Source of the DNA: Anniella stebbinsi
Lineage: Eukaryota > Chordata > Lepidosauria > Squamata > Anniellidae
Direction of reading: 5' to 3'
Assembly (NCBI GenBank): GCA_029215795.1
Contig: JARDYH010000001.1
Coordinates: 352,928,154 to 352,992,153 of the forward strand
Length of the DNA stretch: 64,000 nucleotides
Shown here: in pieces, positions 1-12,080 of the stretch
Layout of the letters: each line of letters begins with the position of its first letter
Numbering within the stretch: the first letter of the stretch is position 1
Program-made: the position numbers and the translations under genes
Notes under the pieces: model-generated
Told to the model about the DNA's origin: nothing
Databases searched by the model: none
What the model saw: only the letters and a program-made list of their open reading frames with translations

Positions 1-279
1 TACTTGTCAATCTACTGCAGATCACCCAGAGGTCTATCAGCAGATCCCAATCTACCTTCTGCCTATCACTGCCATAGATCAATGGAATTCCATAGAAAAA
101 TTAAGGTTCTAAAATTTTATTTTATCTCTTGGTTTATCTTAATTTTATTCACACCTTGATTTAGGATTGTCCTTTTAATGCTACTTTCACACACTCAAAT
201 TATTTTATCACACTTATTTTCTTGAATAAAGAAGTCAGCTTTTGTTAATTTGTCCTCTAAGAAGGATGCATTCGCAGAG

Positions 280-1230
280 AATGTCATTATTTCATATCAT
301 GCACCGCACAGTTTATTGAGGGTATCTTAACAAAAGCATTTCGTTCAAATAGATCCTCACAGAGAGCAAAGGCAAGTACCTGTAAGTTAATTACTACGAA
401 CATTTCACTTTAGCCAGCTGATGAGACTATAGGAAAAGTAAAGCACTGCTCTATAGGATTCCAAGTGATCTTTGAAGATCCATTTCCCCAGTGTGCCTGA
501 CACATCTGAATCTTGTAATGTGAAAAACCTGTTTTAATAAACACAGCACATCCTGTCTTTGAGTCTCTGCAACTAACCTATCTTCTGTTTGTTGGTACTT
601 TTCCTGTTCAATTTGCAAACAGCTATGTCTCCCTAAGTGTACTAGGAAAGTCAGTATGTTGCATATTGAACACAACTGGCCCATCAATTTAATATGACAC
701 AAATTCGCCCGGTGGAATGATGTTTTGCACTGGGCTATTGTCCACAAACCATTATTTGTCGAAAAACAAACAAAAGGGGGAAAGCGTCTGCCGGTCGTCT
801 TACATGAGACTTCCCCGCTTCCTGAAAATGTGAGATAATGAATAAAAATGTTCATTACAGAATTACTCACTTTTCTCCATGATTCACGTCCCGGTAATTA
901 CCATGACCAGTCTAATAAAAACTGCTACAAAACGAAGGTCAACTAGCAGTTAGAAGTGTTCATTTTCATTTCAATGTATTCATCTCTGGCTCCTAATGGC
1001 CTCATTTTCTCCTATGCTCTTTAATAAATACCACTGAATTACAGGTTAAATAGCTAAATTAAATTATTGCAATTACAGCGCGCAGAGCGCTGAAGCTGGT
1101 TTACCTTTCCCAGTTCAATTAGCAGGGAAGTTTCAATGGCCTGAGAATTCTGATTGCTGTCAATACACTGAATCGCTTTGGAATCCACATTTAAATGGCC
1201 AGATATTTGGTTACATTTTCCACCCCCTCG
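280..1230. promoter_or_regulatory. candidate conserved non-coding element
   Basis: No repeat signature is visible in this stretch. It is rich in homeodomain-type TAAT/ATTA cores, including a perfect 10-bp palindrome GGTAATTACC at 893-902 and further AATTA sites at 1056-1075. A small GC palindrome (GCGC..GAGCGC) lies near 1078-1091. A 139-codon open frame on the minus strand (451-870) overlaps it but has no recognisable domain, so I do not call a gene. Enhancer identity is inferred from base composition and motif density; conservation was not tested. Confidence 0.35.
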
Positions 1231-1869
1231 TCTCCTCTTTTTCCAGGACCAAGGACCACAATGTTTTCAGCTGAAATGCAACGGCAGGACTGGATTCATA
1301 ATTATACTATGTATTCTGCAGAGCAGAGCAACCCCTGAGGGTTCACTCTTGCTTACGGTTTCTTTTATATTTTCTGGAGCTCAGAATATTGTTGCCCAGA
1401 TCCAGTGACTTCTATGGGCACTAGAAACCTCAGGGATTGCTTCATATATATTGAAGTAGCAAGAAAGTCTGTAGGCACCATGGAACACTGAAGCAAATAG
1501 GAAACCCAATTCCTCAGAGTGTTTAGGAGACTTGTGGAGCTTGGGATTATGACCACTAATTTCCCATTCTCCAGAAAAAAGGCAAAGTATTTTTTTTTCC
1601 AGTGTGAGGAAACCTTAGAGCAACAGTAACCTGCCTGGCATACTTTTTTATCCTTTATATGGGTTTATTTTGGTGTTATTAAATCTTAATGTTGTTGGTA
1701 CTGCTTTGGTTGTAAATTGGGCTTAGGAAACTTATAGGAAAGCTAGCAATTAACTAATATAAATAAAGAAATAAGCAGCATATTCTCTGATTTTAGAAAC
1801 AGGGCAGGATGGGGCAAATAGATATTAAAGGACAGTGGAGCTATACATTTTCTCAGTACCACCTTTTAA

Positions 1870-2000
1870 GGCTCTTTCTACACCATAGGGGTGTAGAGGG
1901 AGTGAGGGAGGACGATCCCAGAAGTACCTAATACACACCGCCAGCCCACAGGGACCGGCCGGGGGCCATCCCAGGCAAACAGCCTGGTGTAGAAACAGCC
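1870..2000. mobile_element. short Harbinger-like MITE (TAA target duplication)
   Basis: The ends are inverted repeats: GGCTCTTTCTACACCA at the left, and the reverse complement of GGCTGTTTCTACACCA at the right. The element is flanked on both sides by TAA (1867-1869 and 2001-2003), the 3-bp TWA duplication known for PIF/Harbinger elements. Internal sequence resembles the right end of the longer element at 17413-17782, so this is probably an internally deleted copy. No coding capacity. Confidence 0.65.
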
Positions 2001-2003
2001 TAA

Positions 2004-2783
2004 GTGTATCATGGCAGATGAAAAGTTGCAGCATGTGTACTTAAGACAGGAAGGAGGACCATAATATAACTCAATGCCTGGGCCTCCTGCCCAATAACCT
2101 AGCCTTGCAAAGGGGTTTCTGTAAAGCAACCGCAGCTCATAACCAATTCTGAACAAAAACACCATCATAAACAACAACAGGGAAAGCCTTGAAGTGCCTT
2201 TGGTCTTCTACAGTAGAGAAGATAAGACAATCTTAGTCTGTTGGAAAGGGAGCGGAAAGAATGGTTTAATAAATTCGAAGGCTTAACCTGCCATCAGTCC
2301 GCAATTATTTTACATGGGCAAATTAAAGATGTTCTTCATTATTTAAATATATTCCAGCATTTATTTACATTGCCCCCCTCCACCAGCTTAATTATTTAGC
2401 ATCCTCTTATAAGAACGAATATCTTAATAATAAAGGGCTGTGGAAGAGAAGTGTTTTTAAGGAAGGTTTTGTTTCCAAAAGATCCTGTGAATTTCAGCTA
2501 CATTTGTTGTGGAACAGCTCCCCCTGACTACTTCATTCCTAGATCTGCAAAATCCACACAACCATAGTGGAAATGAATGCGGGTGGGGTGGAGAGAAGGA
2601 TTCTTTCCCAGTGTTTTTATATGTAAACACACACACACTCAGTGCTGATAATATTAAACACACATGTACTTGCAAGCACTCGTATAGGTACCCCCCGCTC
2701 CCCAGAATGGGACTATTCTGTCTTCATAACTATCTTCTCTGTTTTCATCTGGTAGCTATCCCACCACCATCCCAAAAAAAGAC
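2004..2783. other. unassigned non-coding sequence
   Basis: AT-rich sequence with a short (AC)n tract near 2629-2638 and CA-rich stretches. Overlapping short open frames occur on both strands, and none shows a recognisable domain. No clear repeat boundary seen. Confidence 0.5.
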
Positions 2784-2791
2784 AGCGACAC

Positions 2792-3110
2792 TAGGCTGAC
2801 CATCTGAAAAGGAGGTCAGGGCTCATATAACTTTAACAGTTGTGGAGAAAAGGGAATTTCAGCCAGTGCCATTTGTATGCAATTAGTTCCTGGTGAAATT
2901 CCCTCTTCATCACAACTGTTAAAGGTGCAGGCACTATACTAGAGTGGCCATATACAAAAGAAGGCAGGGCTCTGCAACTTTAACTGTTGTGATGAAGAGG
3001 GAATATCACCAGGAACTAATTGCATACAAATAACACTGGCTGAAATTCCCTTTTCTCTACAACTGTTAAAGTTATATGAGCCCTGTCCTCCTTTTCAGAT
3101 GGTCAGCCTA
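2792..3110 (-). mobile_element. hAT-like palindromic MITE, copy 1
   Basis: A 319-bp element with ends TAGGCTGACC and GGTCAGCCTA. It is flanked by 8-bp duplications AGCGACAC (2784-2791) and AGCAACAC (3111-3118), which differ by one transition. The two halves are inverted copies of each other, and each half contains its own inverted arms around a GAATTTCA / TGAAATTC core. The complete internal terminus reads TAGAGTGGCC near 2941-2950 in this orientation, so the copy lies in reverse relative to copies 2, 5 and 6. Core type A (GCAATTAGTTCCTGG). Confidence 0.85.
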
Positions 3111-3528
3111 AGCAACACTTCCCATACAAACAGAACCCACATTCTCTGCATTGGTCTTAGGTGGGTAAAAGATGTAGTATCTGTAGAAAGTTTGGCAGGT
3201 ATACCATACAACACAGGCATTTGCAAACAAGCATTTGGCATGGTCATAATTATATTTTTACATAGTGCATAGGTCAAATACTTGATAGAGAAAATGTGAA
3301 GTTTGATGCTGTGTGGAAAATATAGCACATGAATGCAATAACTGCCTACACTGTATACGGATACTTGCCAGGGAGCTGGGATTGAACAAAAGTCCCTGAG
3401 AAGCGTGCTTTGCTTATCAAGTATGGGTCAAGTGTGTAATCTGTGAAGGGCCCCAAAGAAAATGGGCAGCGTGAATCAACCCTTCTCAGCATTTGTCATT
3501 CTGCTCATAATGCCTAAAGGGATTTGGA

Positions 3529-3752
3529 AGACCAAGCAGGATATTGCACTATGCAAGTGGTATATAAAAGGCAGGAGCCACACCAAGCAGGATACAGTGG
3601 TATGAAAGTGGTATATAGTATGCAACAATGGGCCCCAACAGTTGTCAGTGCACTTCAATAGCAGTATAAAGCAGTAGTGTGGCCTCTGCCCTTTATATAT
3701 TGCTTTCATACCGCTTCCCTTGTGAAATATCCTGCTTGGTATAGACTAGGCC
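3529..3752. mobile_element. palindromic MITE, ACCAAGCAGGATAT family
   Basis: Begins with ACCAAGCAGGATATTGCA and ends with its near reverse complement ATATCCTGCTTGGT. A second internal ACACCAAGCAGGATA occurs near 3581-3595, and TATATAAAAGGCAGGAGCC-like arms recur inverted. A relative lies at 17219-17397, sharing the core CCCCAACAGTTGTCAGTGCA. No clear target duplication was found, so the superfamily is not assigned. Confidence 0.6.
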
Positions 3753-3852
3753 CAAGAGAAGGAAGAGGGGTGCTTAGAATTCTTTTTTGACTATCCCTGA
3801 AGCTAATATAAACAATTTGCATTTAGAAACAACCCTAGACTTTATGTCAATT

Positions 3853-4180
3853 GGTTCAGACATAACACCAAACCATGTTTGGCATTGCATGTATGAGACT
3901 TGGGCTCACACATTCCCTCCTTCCCTTCCTCTTTTGTGACACACCAGTTTGCCGTTGCACTCAACTCAGCAAACTATGGTTTGTGCTTGCCCTCAAAACC
4001 AGGATTGCAAAACACAATCAACCTGTCATCTAACATTCTGCTTTGAAAGGCAAGGACAAATCATAGATTGTCAGTTCCTTACAATGGCAGGAGGGCTGGA
4101 ACTCATTAAGTGAAGTGAGAGGTGGAGGTTCATTCACATATCGCCAAGCCATGATTTGATGTTACATGTGAACTGAGCCA
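3853..4180. mobile_element. MITE with TGGTTCAG/CTGAGCCA ends
   Basis: The left end TGGTTCAGACATAACACC and right end GTGAACTGAGCCA form diverged inverted repeats. Internal motifs of the type AAACCATGTTTGG and CAAACTATGGTTTG recur in both orientations. Related sequence is present at 14490-14690. Target duplication unclear. Confidence 0.5.
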
Positions 4181-5159
4181 CTATCTCTGGCATGGCAGGA
4201 TCCTAAGTGAATGGGCAGATTACCCTGCTGGGGTCAATGAGGAGCAAATATTCTTGAGGCAACTTGCATTTCAACAAGGAACTAATATAAGCCATTGCTA
4301 GAGACCAATTTATGTGGCCAATGAAAGTTGAACCAAGCCAGTTTTTTTGTTTGTTGGGTGGGTTTGTTTTTTTACTGAGCGTTTGGAACACTGGTGCTTT
4401 TATGAATGCTCCAACGTATATTTACAAGACAATAAGGGCTTACTCCTATGTTAGTGATTATACTGTATTCTCTGTCTGTGATTCACCATATCTTGGACAT
4501 CTTTTCAAAAGAAAGTTGAATCAGGACATAGCAAACCGCAAATCGGACACACTTCAGTGTATTAACAAGACCAGTTCAACATCCTTTAGAATAATAAAAT
4601 TAAGTAAATCCTTGAAAAAGCCAACTAAGATTTCTTGCAGTATGTTTAAAGTGGCAGTGTGAATGTAAACCTGAGCCAAAAGGATCAACAGAACAGGATA
4701 TATATTTTTCCAAAAAACCAAACAAAAACTTAGTGGTCTCTCCTTTCAAAACTCAGCACGGGAGATTTTAACATAACAAAACCAAAGCAACCAGAAATGA
4801 GAGAAACCAGAATCAATGAAGTTCTCTATTCATGTCTTGTACTATGTAATAAATATTTCTTGGTGTCTGTTAGTAACGCCAAAAAGCAGTTACTATCAAA
4901 CATTAAGGGTGGCTGATCTGATGGTTTGATCCTGTCACAGCAATCTTATGTAAAACAAACCAGTTTCTACCAAGTGGCCTTCCTAGACCTGTGCATGCAA
5001 ATCTCGTTGTGAAAAACAGTAACAAATCTGCCCTTGAGCCAAACATGGTCTAGACTTGTCCATTTGTACTCTCTCGATTCATTCTTCCCCACCCCCATCA
5101 TGTCGTAAAACACACCTGTTTATGAACGATGCATATAAGTGCACTGGGGGGAGTGAGGG

Positions 5160-5199
<40 letters not shown>

Positions 5200-7139
5200 A
5201 TGACTTCAGGACTATGTTTTTCCAATATTGTATAATCTAAGGCCGAAGTTCTCAACTTTGCCTCTGAAGGTGTAACTTCAAGACAGCAAAGACATAATGC
5301 TATGAAGACTCCTTTATCATCCCAGGCAAAGATCCAGGTGGCCTTATAGAAAGAAAAAGGGAAGGACCCGGGTCACTTGGACTTTTTTGCACAAAGTCAG
5401 GAATTGCTCCACCAACTCTCAGTACCATCAAACAACACACAGAGTGTCTCACACCTACCTAGATTACAGTAGGACATGGAAGAAGAATGGCAGGCCGACA
5501 CTTGCCTATTGGCCTAATTAATATCAATATGAAATCTGGGCTGTAGGGTGGGTGGGTTAGAGGATAACTCACACCTATAGGAACAACTGCTCCCTAAGCA
5601 AATTACCACTTGGAAAATGGGCATCTGTATTCACTCTCGGTCACATCCTTTCCTGCAGGTGAAGGACTTGGCATGTCTAGTTCCTCCTTTCCCCTCCATA
5701 ATGTTTATTGCAGCTTACCCACAGCCTGACTTCACAGCATACCATGTTTGTCCTGACTTACATACACACAACCAGTGGAAGCCAATTATGTGTAATGCAA
5801 GAAGAGAAACACAACAGGTCATATTATCAGAACACAGCTAAGGGGTATTAGACATTAGAGGGGGAGAAAGAATTAGACACACAGCTGCTATTTTTGTCAG
5901 TAGACACGCGTTTATCACATTCACTTTGGCTCTCTGTGTGCCAAATGAAAGAAAGCAATAGCTGCCCACATGTTCTTTTCTCCCTGAAGTGGGTCCATGA
6001 CAGACTTGGGCAGTTTCTTCCATTGTCACATATCACTAAAATACAAGCCTTTTCTAGAAAGTAAAACAACATTACCTGACAGGAAAACTAAGCTGTCGTT
6101 CCTCCAACCAGGTTGCTCCCACAAGAAAGAAGGTTCTCCCCACCCCACCTCCAAAGGCGAGCATTTATGTTGGGGTCTGGGAACTGGAATTGTCTAAGAA
6201 GGTCCCTTAAGACTGGTGAAGGGAAACACTATCATCAATAAACTTTCCAGAAAGAAGTGGCTTCCTCTGGGCCTCTCTCTTTTTAGCTGTTCCCTCGCTG
6301 CTGACAGCCCATATGTACATTTTAAAAGAGACCAAAAACCAAATTATTAAAAAGTGCTTTAGTGCTGTGAGAATTGTTATATTAGGTCTTTGGAAGAAAG
6401 AGAAGACTTATTTAAACATGTTAATGTGGGCAACCCTGAACGTTGGCGAGCAAAGCGCTTTGCAAATGCTAGCCTACTGCTTCCTCCTCTTGAATAGTTC
6501 GTCTTGCAGTTCCATGCATACCACAGACATACAATAAAGAGAGCAGCTAATGACAATTCTCCCCACCAATCCCCAAAATCTTGATATGGAACAGGACAGG
6601 AGAAGACTTTCCCAAAGAAAACAGTGAAGGGGCGGGGGGGGAGTGCCTGATATAATTTTTTATTTATCTGGCTCAACCTCCAAGCAAACCTGACAGGCTT
6701 TAGTTGACAGTCAAACTCTTGCGAACTAACAGCGGACTTCACTTCAAACATACCATCATGAGCTGAACCCTGCAGGGCTTGAACAGCTCTGGCCAAAAGT
6801 GCAGCCACAGAAAGAAAATTAGAGTGTGTTCAGTGAAGACTGACAAAGTAAGTTACATCTCAGCAACAGTCAAGTGTCACTCACCATCCGAGGTAGATTC
6901 CTACTTATTTTCCTCAAAGGTTTATAAGAACATCCTTCCCAGCTCAATTACTCTTTTTTTCACATTGGACTCTGGACTTTCATAGTCTATGTGGAATCTG
7001 GCTGGAATATGCAAGATACGAGTGCAGGCAACTGCAGTATATTGCTTTGTTCTGTGATATTAACAGTTTCAGGATATCTGCATCAGGCAACCTTATGGGT
7101 GGCTCTATTTTTTGCTAGATTCTATTGCTTGCTTGCTTA
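4181..7139. other. unassigned non-coding sequence
   Basis: Plain AT-rich sequence apart from one AG microsatellite. Several open frames of 60-143 codons occur on both strands and overlap each other, including a minus-strand frame at 6377-6808. None contains a recognisable domain, so none is called. The block 6380-6540 is unique-looking and repeat-free, with no stronger assignment possible. Confidence 0.5.
5161..5198. repeat. (AG)n microsatellite
   Basis: An almost uninterrupted GA dinucleotide run of about 18 units, preceded by a G-rich stretch. Confidence 0.95.
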
Positions 7140-7197
7140 CACACACACACATACACACACCTTTGCTAAAGAGAGAGAGAGAGAGAGGGAGAGAGAG
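7140..7197. repeat. compound (AC)n / (AG)n microsatellite
   Basis: An AC run with one T interruption (7140-7161), followed after a short spacer by an imperfect GA run (7170-7197). The run produces a spurious THTHTH...REREREREF open frame across it. Confidence 0.9.
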
Positions 7198-7442
7198 TTC
7201 ATTAATAAGAATGAATCTTTTCCTTATCTAGTCTACAAAGTTCAGGTTTTGCTGCTTTCCTATCCATGTTTGAGATAACTATTGACTCTTAAATCCCTGT
7301 TCTATAATTAAATCTGCTTTATTTGTGCTTATTTGAGGAGGGGATACAATGTGATGGTAGAGGCCATGATTTGCAGGAGAAAAGTTCAATGCTTGGCAAA
7401 TCTAGTCAAAATTATCTTAAATGGAAGGGCTGAGAAAAACCT

Positions 7443-7756
7443 CAGGGGCCGAATTCAATTTTGGAGAAGCTCTGAGGGGCCGCATTGCAGTGGTGGGTGG
7501 AGCCAAAGGCAAAAGGGGCGAGGCCAAAACATTTTTTAAAATGCTGGCATATTTTAGCTTAACACTTCCTGACAGTAATGAAGCCTTAGATGAACCATTT
7601 CAACCTCTGAGAATTGGGAGGGGGTATTGCACAAAAGCCAGGAAAAGACCTAAAGATCAGGGGGAACAGGTGTGGCCATTTGGGCATCGCTGGAAGGCTA
7701 GTTGGGGACCCCAGGCAGGCTCGATTGGCTCCTGGACCTAACATTTTGCACCCCTG
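7443..7756. mobile_element. probable hAT-like non-autonomous element
   Basis: Ends read CAGGGGCCGAATTC at the left and TTTTGCACCCCTG at the right, i.e. CAGGGG/CCCCTG termini typical of hAT elements. GGTGGGTGGAGCC and GGGGCGAGGCC follow the left end. The flanking 8 bp (AAAAACCT, CATTAACC) do not match convincingly, so the insertion is old or the right end is slightly misplaced. Overlapping open frames inside are not genes. Confidence 0.5.
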
Positions 7757-7761
7757 CATTA

Positions 7762-7841
7762 ACCAATACTCTGGAGAGCCACTGTTAGCTAGATGGACCA
7801 ATGATCTACTTCAACATAAGGCAGTTTCATAAGTTCATAGG
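7762..7841 (+). mobile_element. tRNA-derived SINE, 3' part
   Basis: Contains CTCTGGAGAGCCACTG, the AGATGGACCAATGATCT segment and the ending AAGGCAGTTTCATAAGTTCATAG, matching the 3' half of the fuller SINE at 11912-12080. The tRNA-like head is missing. It abuts the end of the hAT-like element. Confidence 0.7.
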
Positions 7842-10685
7842 TTTGAAATGATCACAAGGTCTGTGATTTGGAAGTATAAAACCAACCTTTCAGAAAGGCA
7901 GAAATGTAAGGTGTTCAACTCTATATACACTGGATTAACTATGTTAATTTCCAGAGAACCTAATATGAATAAGTCCAGCCTTAAGCATCTTTGTAACGTA
8001 AGTGAAACCTACAACAAAATGCTCCAGTGTATCCTTATCTCGAGTGCCCCTCTTCGGGATTACTTCCTGCTAGCCAGCTGTTTCTGTAGGCACTCACAAC
8101 CTGAATTTGCTATTAAAGTGAGCGATAAGAAAAAAAATATTAAGAAAATGGTCGCTCCTTCCTTACAAATGGAACTTTTAGGTTTTGGGACTTGGCAGCG
8201 ATTCTTCACTTTCCCATTTTATCCCCATGGTTTTGTGTCAGATGTATCAGCCCCCAGCCTGGTATTCCTTCCTTTGTCACCTTCTTGCCCTCTGTTGGTA
8301 TAAATTTCCTATCTTTCACTCATTAAACCCTTGGAAACAACAGCTTTAAGGCTCAATGAGCTTCCCCCTCCCCCCTCCTAACCCCCAGGCTTCACTTAAA
8401 GCAGCATCATAGGACTAATCTGTTGCTGGACTACACTGCTACAAACTGCAATTATGAGAACAGAGATTTAAAAGCCCCACACACCATTTTAAAAAAAAAA
8501 TCCTCCCTGCACATATAAAGCCAGCATGCATGTCAGGAGGAATCTCAAGGCTACCCTTCTGCCTAATATGCTAACTTCGCACATGGAAGGAGCTGAAGTT
8601 GCTTTCAAAGGAAAGAAAGAGCATTCAAACAACCAATCCCTAACATGCGGTCTGAACTTGCACAGTTCAGCAACTGATAAAACTATACAAGGCTGAGATT
8701 GTGGAGCACTGTTGCTAGACATGCATGAATTCTCCTATATGTGGGGCCTCTAAGTTAAGCATAAAGCCTTTTGCCTAACAAATGTCATATGCAAATATAC
8801 AACAATGCAGTCTTGCTCAAATCAGATGCAATGGGAGAGACCCATGACTAAGGATGCTGGCAAAATCCACAACCGATTTAAATGAATTTGGATTTCTATG
8901 AAGCTGACCTGCAGATTCCGCAGCAGACTGGCCTTTTTCCAAGTCATGCGGACTTGCTAACGCCCACTTGTACAAATGCGCTAATCCACACAGGTTAATG
9001 TGAATTACCGCAAATACGGCAAAATTCTGGTTTGAAAAAAATGGTTCTGTCCATGACTGGATAACAGAACGAAAGATGCCTGAGAATCCACAAAACACAG
9101 ACAGAACATATTTAACATCCCTTTCCACAGCTATAACTCCCAATATCTTCTTTGGTTCAAGGGTATTGCATTGGGGGATTTGGATCAAGATACGGCTCTG
9201 GGTAAGGTGGGTTTTAAACTTTTCCCCAATGTAAAGTACGTTCCTAAAGGTACTTTTAGGTACTCATATTCACTGGACAGCTATTATTAAGGGTTGGAGG
9301 GTTCTGAGCAGAGCAAGTATAGGCTCAATCCTCATCTGATTTAAATGGGTAAACTTCAATTTAAGGAAACGGAATCCAAGTTACACCTCTATTGTCTACT
9401 TTTTCATTTTAAGCCAGAATTTTCTTTTTTTTGGGGGGGGGGGGGAATGGGGAAAGAAACAAACAGATAGCTAGAGGGCAAACAACAGCCAATGACATAA
9501 AAGGAGTAAACAGCAACCTAAACAGGAATTTCAGGCAAGAACTTGGTGAATGCATTACCAAAGAAGGGGTGGCACCTGACAGGAGCTATAAAGGGGATTA
9601 GAACAAGAGCGCTCTTGGACTTACAGCTCAGGACGACTATCACTAGGGGCAAGGAATCAAGAGGCAGTAAAGGAGACATTAGGGGAGTCAGGTAGAAACC
9701 CTTGGAAAAAGGCAGGAACGGGCATTTCAGAAAGTAACACTAACAGACTAGCAGATGAGACCTTTGATCAATGCCAAATAAGCTCTTGCTGAATTGATGG
9801 GCTCCCTCTTTTCAAGGCACATTCCACACATCTCAAAATCTAATCCTAGTCAGCTATCTGTTTGCAAAGCACAGAGGTGCTGGTTTTGCGACGGATGAAA
9901 GCCACTGCAAGAACTTGTTCAAAGGCCCTGGGCAAGTAGACATCCACTCCATATTTTTCAGGAGTGAATGCCAGGGACCACTGAGTAAGCCCCACCATGT
10001 TTATGAGAAGTCAAATACATTCAGATATCAAAGAATATCAGTGAGAAGTAGCTGTGTGATTTGCCTGGGGATGGCTGACTTTGATGTGTGAGAAACCTTC
10101 CCTTCTTTTATTCAGGTATAGGTCCAATCTTTCCCTCAGGTTTGGAAAAGGAGTGCCTGAGGCCTAAGATAACTCTGAAAACACTGAATAAGCAAACTAG
10201 ATTAATCAGCATTCCTGGGGCACTGACTTCTGAATACCCTTCTTTTCCCTCTCACCAACCACATTTGTATTCTTTGTTCCAAGTTTATATTGCCACTGTT
10301 CCAATTCTAGTGAAAATTTGGAATTTACTTAATAAAATCGAAATGCAGATTCGCTGGAATTTACAACCACTACTGTGGTGTTTCAAAAGCCATTTTCAAG
10401 AACTGAACATATGGAAACCAAAAAGTCATGTTTGGATTTATGTTAGACTCTCTCTTTTCCCCCTTCATACACATACCAAGGGAAATCTGTCAGTATCTCT
10501 CCATCACGAATATGAGCACAAGTGCCTTTCTGCCTCCCAAACGTAAGTTTCAGGCATCTTTTAATGCTTTGGAAACTTTAGGGATCCAACCTCCTCTCCA
10601 ACCCTCAGGACCTGGAAGTGGAATGGCAGATTTACCTAAGCACAGACATCACACCCTGTGCCATTATTTTAATAGTATCATCATA
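7842..10685. other. unassigned non-coding sequence with possible regulatory stretch
   Basis: Mostly plain sequence. A poly-G run lies near 9433-9445. The block 8820-9190 is repeat-free with a relatively high CpG content for its neighbourhood (AACCGATT, CTAACGCCC, TACCGCAAATACGG) and could be conserved regulatory DNA. At 9480-9760 a TATAAAGG box (9587 onward) precedes a GC-richer stretch, which resembles an LTR or Pol II start but has no proven boundaries. Open frames at 7848-8303 and 10088-10546 lack domains. Confidence 0.4.
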
Positions 10686-10805
10686 CCCCATTGGTAAAGA
10701 GCACCACTCTGCACGTAGAAGATCCCAAGTTCAATCCCTCAAATCTCCACTTAAAAGTATCAGGTACTATTTCTAAGAGGTGGCAGGTAATGGAAAAGAT
10801 CCCTC
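10686..10805 (+). mobile_element. tRNA-derived SINE, 5' part
   Basis: Shows a degraded tRNA-like head with TTGGTAAAGAGCACC (A-box region) and the B-box-like AAGTTCAATCCCT. It is followed by the body segment CACTTAAAAGTATCAGGTA and GATCCCTCT. The 3' tail is absent. Same family as 11912-12080. Confidence 0.7.
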
Positions 10806-11313
10806 TAAAGTTATGTATAACATATAACTGGAAGTCTTCAAAGCAATCAACTAAAGAGCAATGGATCGATACAATTTGGGATACTATGTGTATGTATAAA
10901 CTTCTCAGCAAGTGCAGCTAAGAAGGAATCTTAACTCAAAGAATGATCTAATGGCACCACGGTTTCCATTTATTTCTTATGTTGAAGCTCTTCAAACTTT
11001 TGACAAAATTCCAACTAAGTACAGTTGCCTATTTTTTTCCTGATTAATACACACATACACAAAATGGCATGCACTCATAAATGTTTCTTTTTTATATGTT
11101 GTATTAACTTGCATTTTTACTTTCATCAGGTATTGAGCTCCTACTTATGGAGCATGTACAATAAAGCAGCTTAAGCACATCAGTTATAGAATAAGATGTA
11201 TAATTAGTGAGCTTCTTTAGTCATTCTGATGTATTATTATGCACGTTCATTTTTTTGTTGCCTTCATTTTGTTAACTTTATTTCCAAATAAAATAAAAAG
11301 TTCACGATAATAA

Positions 11314-11436
11314 AGGAAAAGCTCCCTCTCTGCTTGAGATCTCGGAGAGCTACTGCCAGTCAAATAGACATTATTGGCCAAGCTGGACACAGAATCTGAC
11401 CTGATATAAGAAAATTTCCTATGTTCCTATGTTCTG
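11314..11436 (+). mobile_element. tRNA-derived SINE, 3' part
   Basis: Starts within the body (TCCCTCTCTGCTTGAGATC) and continues through GGAGAGCTACTGCCAGTC to the tail TTTCCTATGTTCCTATGTTC. This is the same body and the same ATGTTCCT-repeat tail as the copy at 11912-12080. Confidence 0.75.
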
Positions 11437-11504
11437 TAACCTATATCACTCAGTAACCCACAACTACCTTTGCTACCATTAAGCCAATGTCAGATTATAT
11501 GAGA

Positions 11505-11722
11505 GCTCTTTCTAAGGCTATCAATAGCTACTTCCTCCAGCATCCAAGGCAGTAACCCTATATGCACCAGTTGCTGGGGAACATTGGTGGGATGGTGCTC
11601 TGGCACCGTGTCCTGCTTTGTTGGTCCCTGGTCAACAGCTGGTTGGCCAATGTGCGAACAGAGTGCTGGACTAGATGGACCCTTGGTCTGATCCAGCATG
11701 GCACTTCTTATGTTCTTATGTT
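11505..11722 (+). mobile_element. SINE-like repeat with TCTTATGTTCTTATG tail
   Basis: Body contains CCAGTTGCTGGGGAACA, CCCTGGTCAACAGCTGG and GGACTAGATGGACCCTTGG, ending in CTTCTTATGTTCTTATG. Two further copies are in the window: 53281-53472 in the same orientation and 28512-28675 in reverse. The repeated ATGTTCTT tail suggests a LINE-mobilised SINE; the precise family is not assigned. Confidence 0.75.
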
Positions 11723-11911
11723 TGTCCGGTGATACACATTTTACATATGCAAGTCAACACCTGAACTTCCCCCTGAGGATCTTAACACAAACCTCCAACA
11801 GAAGTATATGGAAGGAGCCAAAAATGCAGACCCGCTGTGGTTTGGAATCACAAACCAGCACTCTCAAAATCTCACCCAAGCTTACAGTTTTTACAAATTA
11901 AAAATTAGCTG

Positions 11912-12080
11912 AGAAGGGATGGAGCTTAGCAGTAGAAACACATATTTTGCATGCAGAATGTCCCAAGTTGAATTCCCAGCTTCTCCAGATAGGGCCAAGA
12001 AAGATTCCTGCCCGAAACCCTGGAGAGCCGCTGCCAGTCAGTGTTCTGACTCGGTGTAAGGCAGCTGCCTACGTTCCTAA
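11912..12080 (+). mobile_element. tRNA-derived SINE, nearly full length
   Basis: Head GGATGGAGCTTAGCAGTAGA (A-box region) and TTTGCATGCAGAATGTCCC, then a B-box-like AAGTTGAATTCCC, the body CTGGAGAGCCGCTGCCAGTC, and the ending GTAAGGCAGCTGCCTACGTTC. This layout matches the abundant squamate tRNA-derived SINEs (Sauria/Squam type); that name is from memory of the family, not from alignment. Confidence 0.8.

Noticed and set aside
451..870. 139-codon minus frame in the first conserved-looking block
   Set aside because: No recognisable domain and no splice or codon signal; non-coding regulatory sequence is the simpler reading.
10088..10546. 152-codon plus frame
   Set aside because: No domain, no homology recognised, low-complexity hydrophobic and aromatic composition typical of translated AT-rich DNA.
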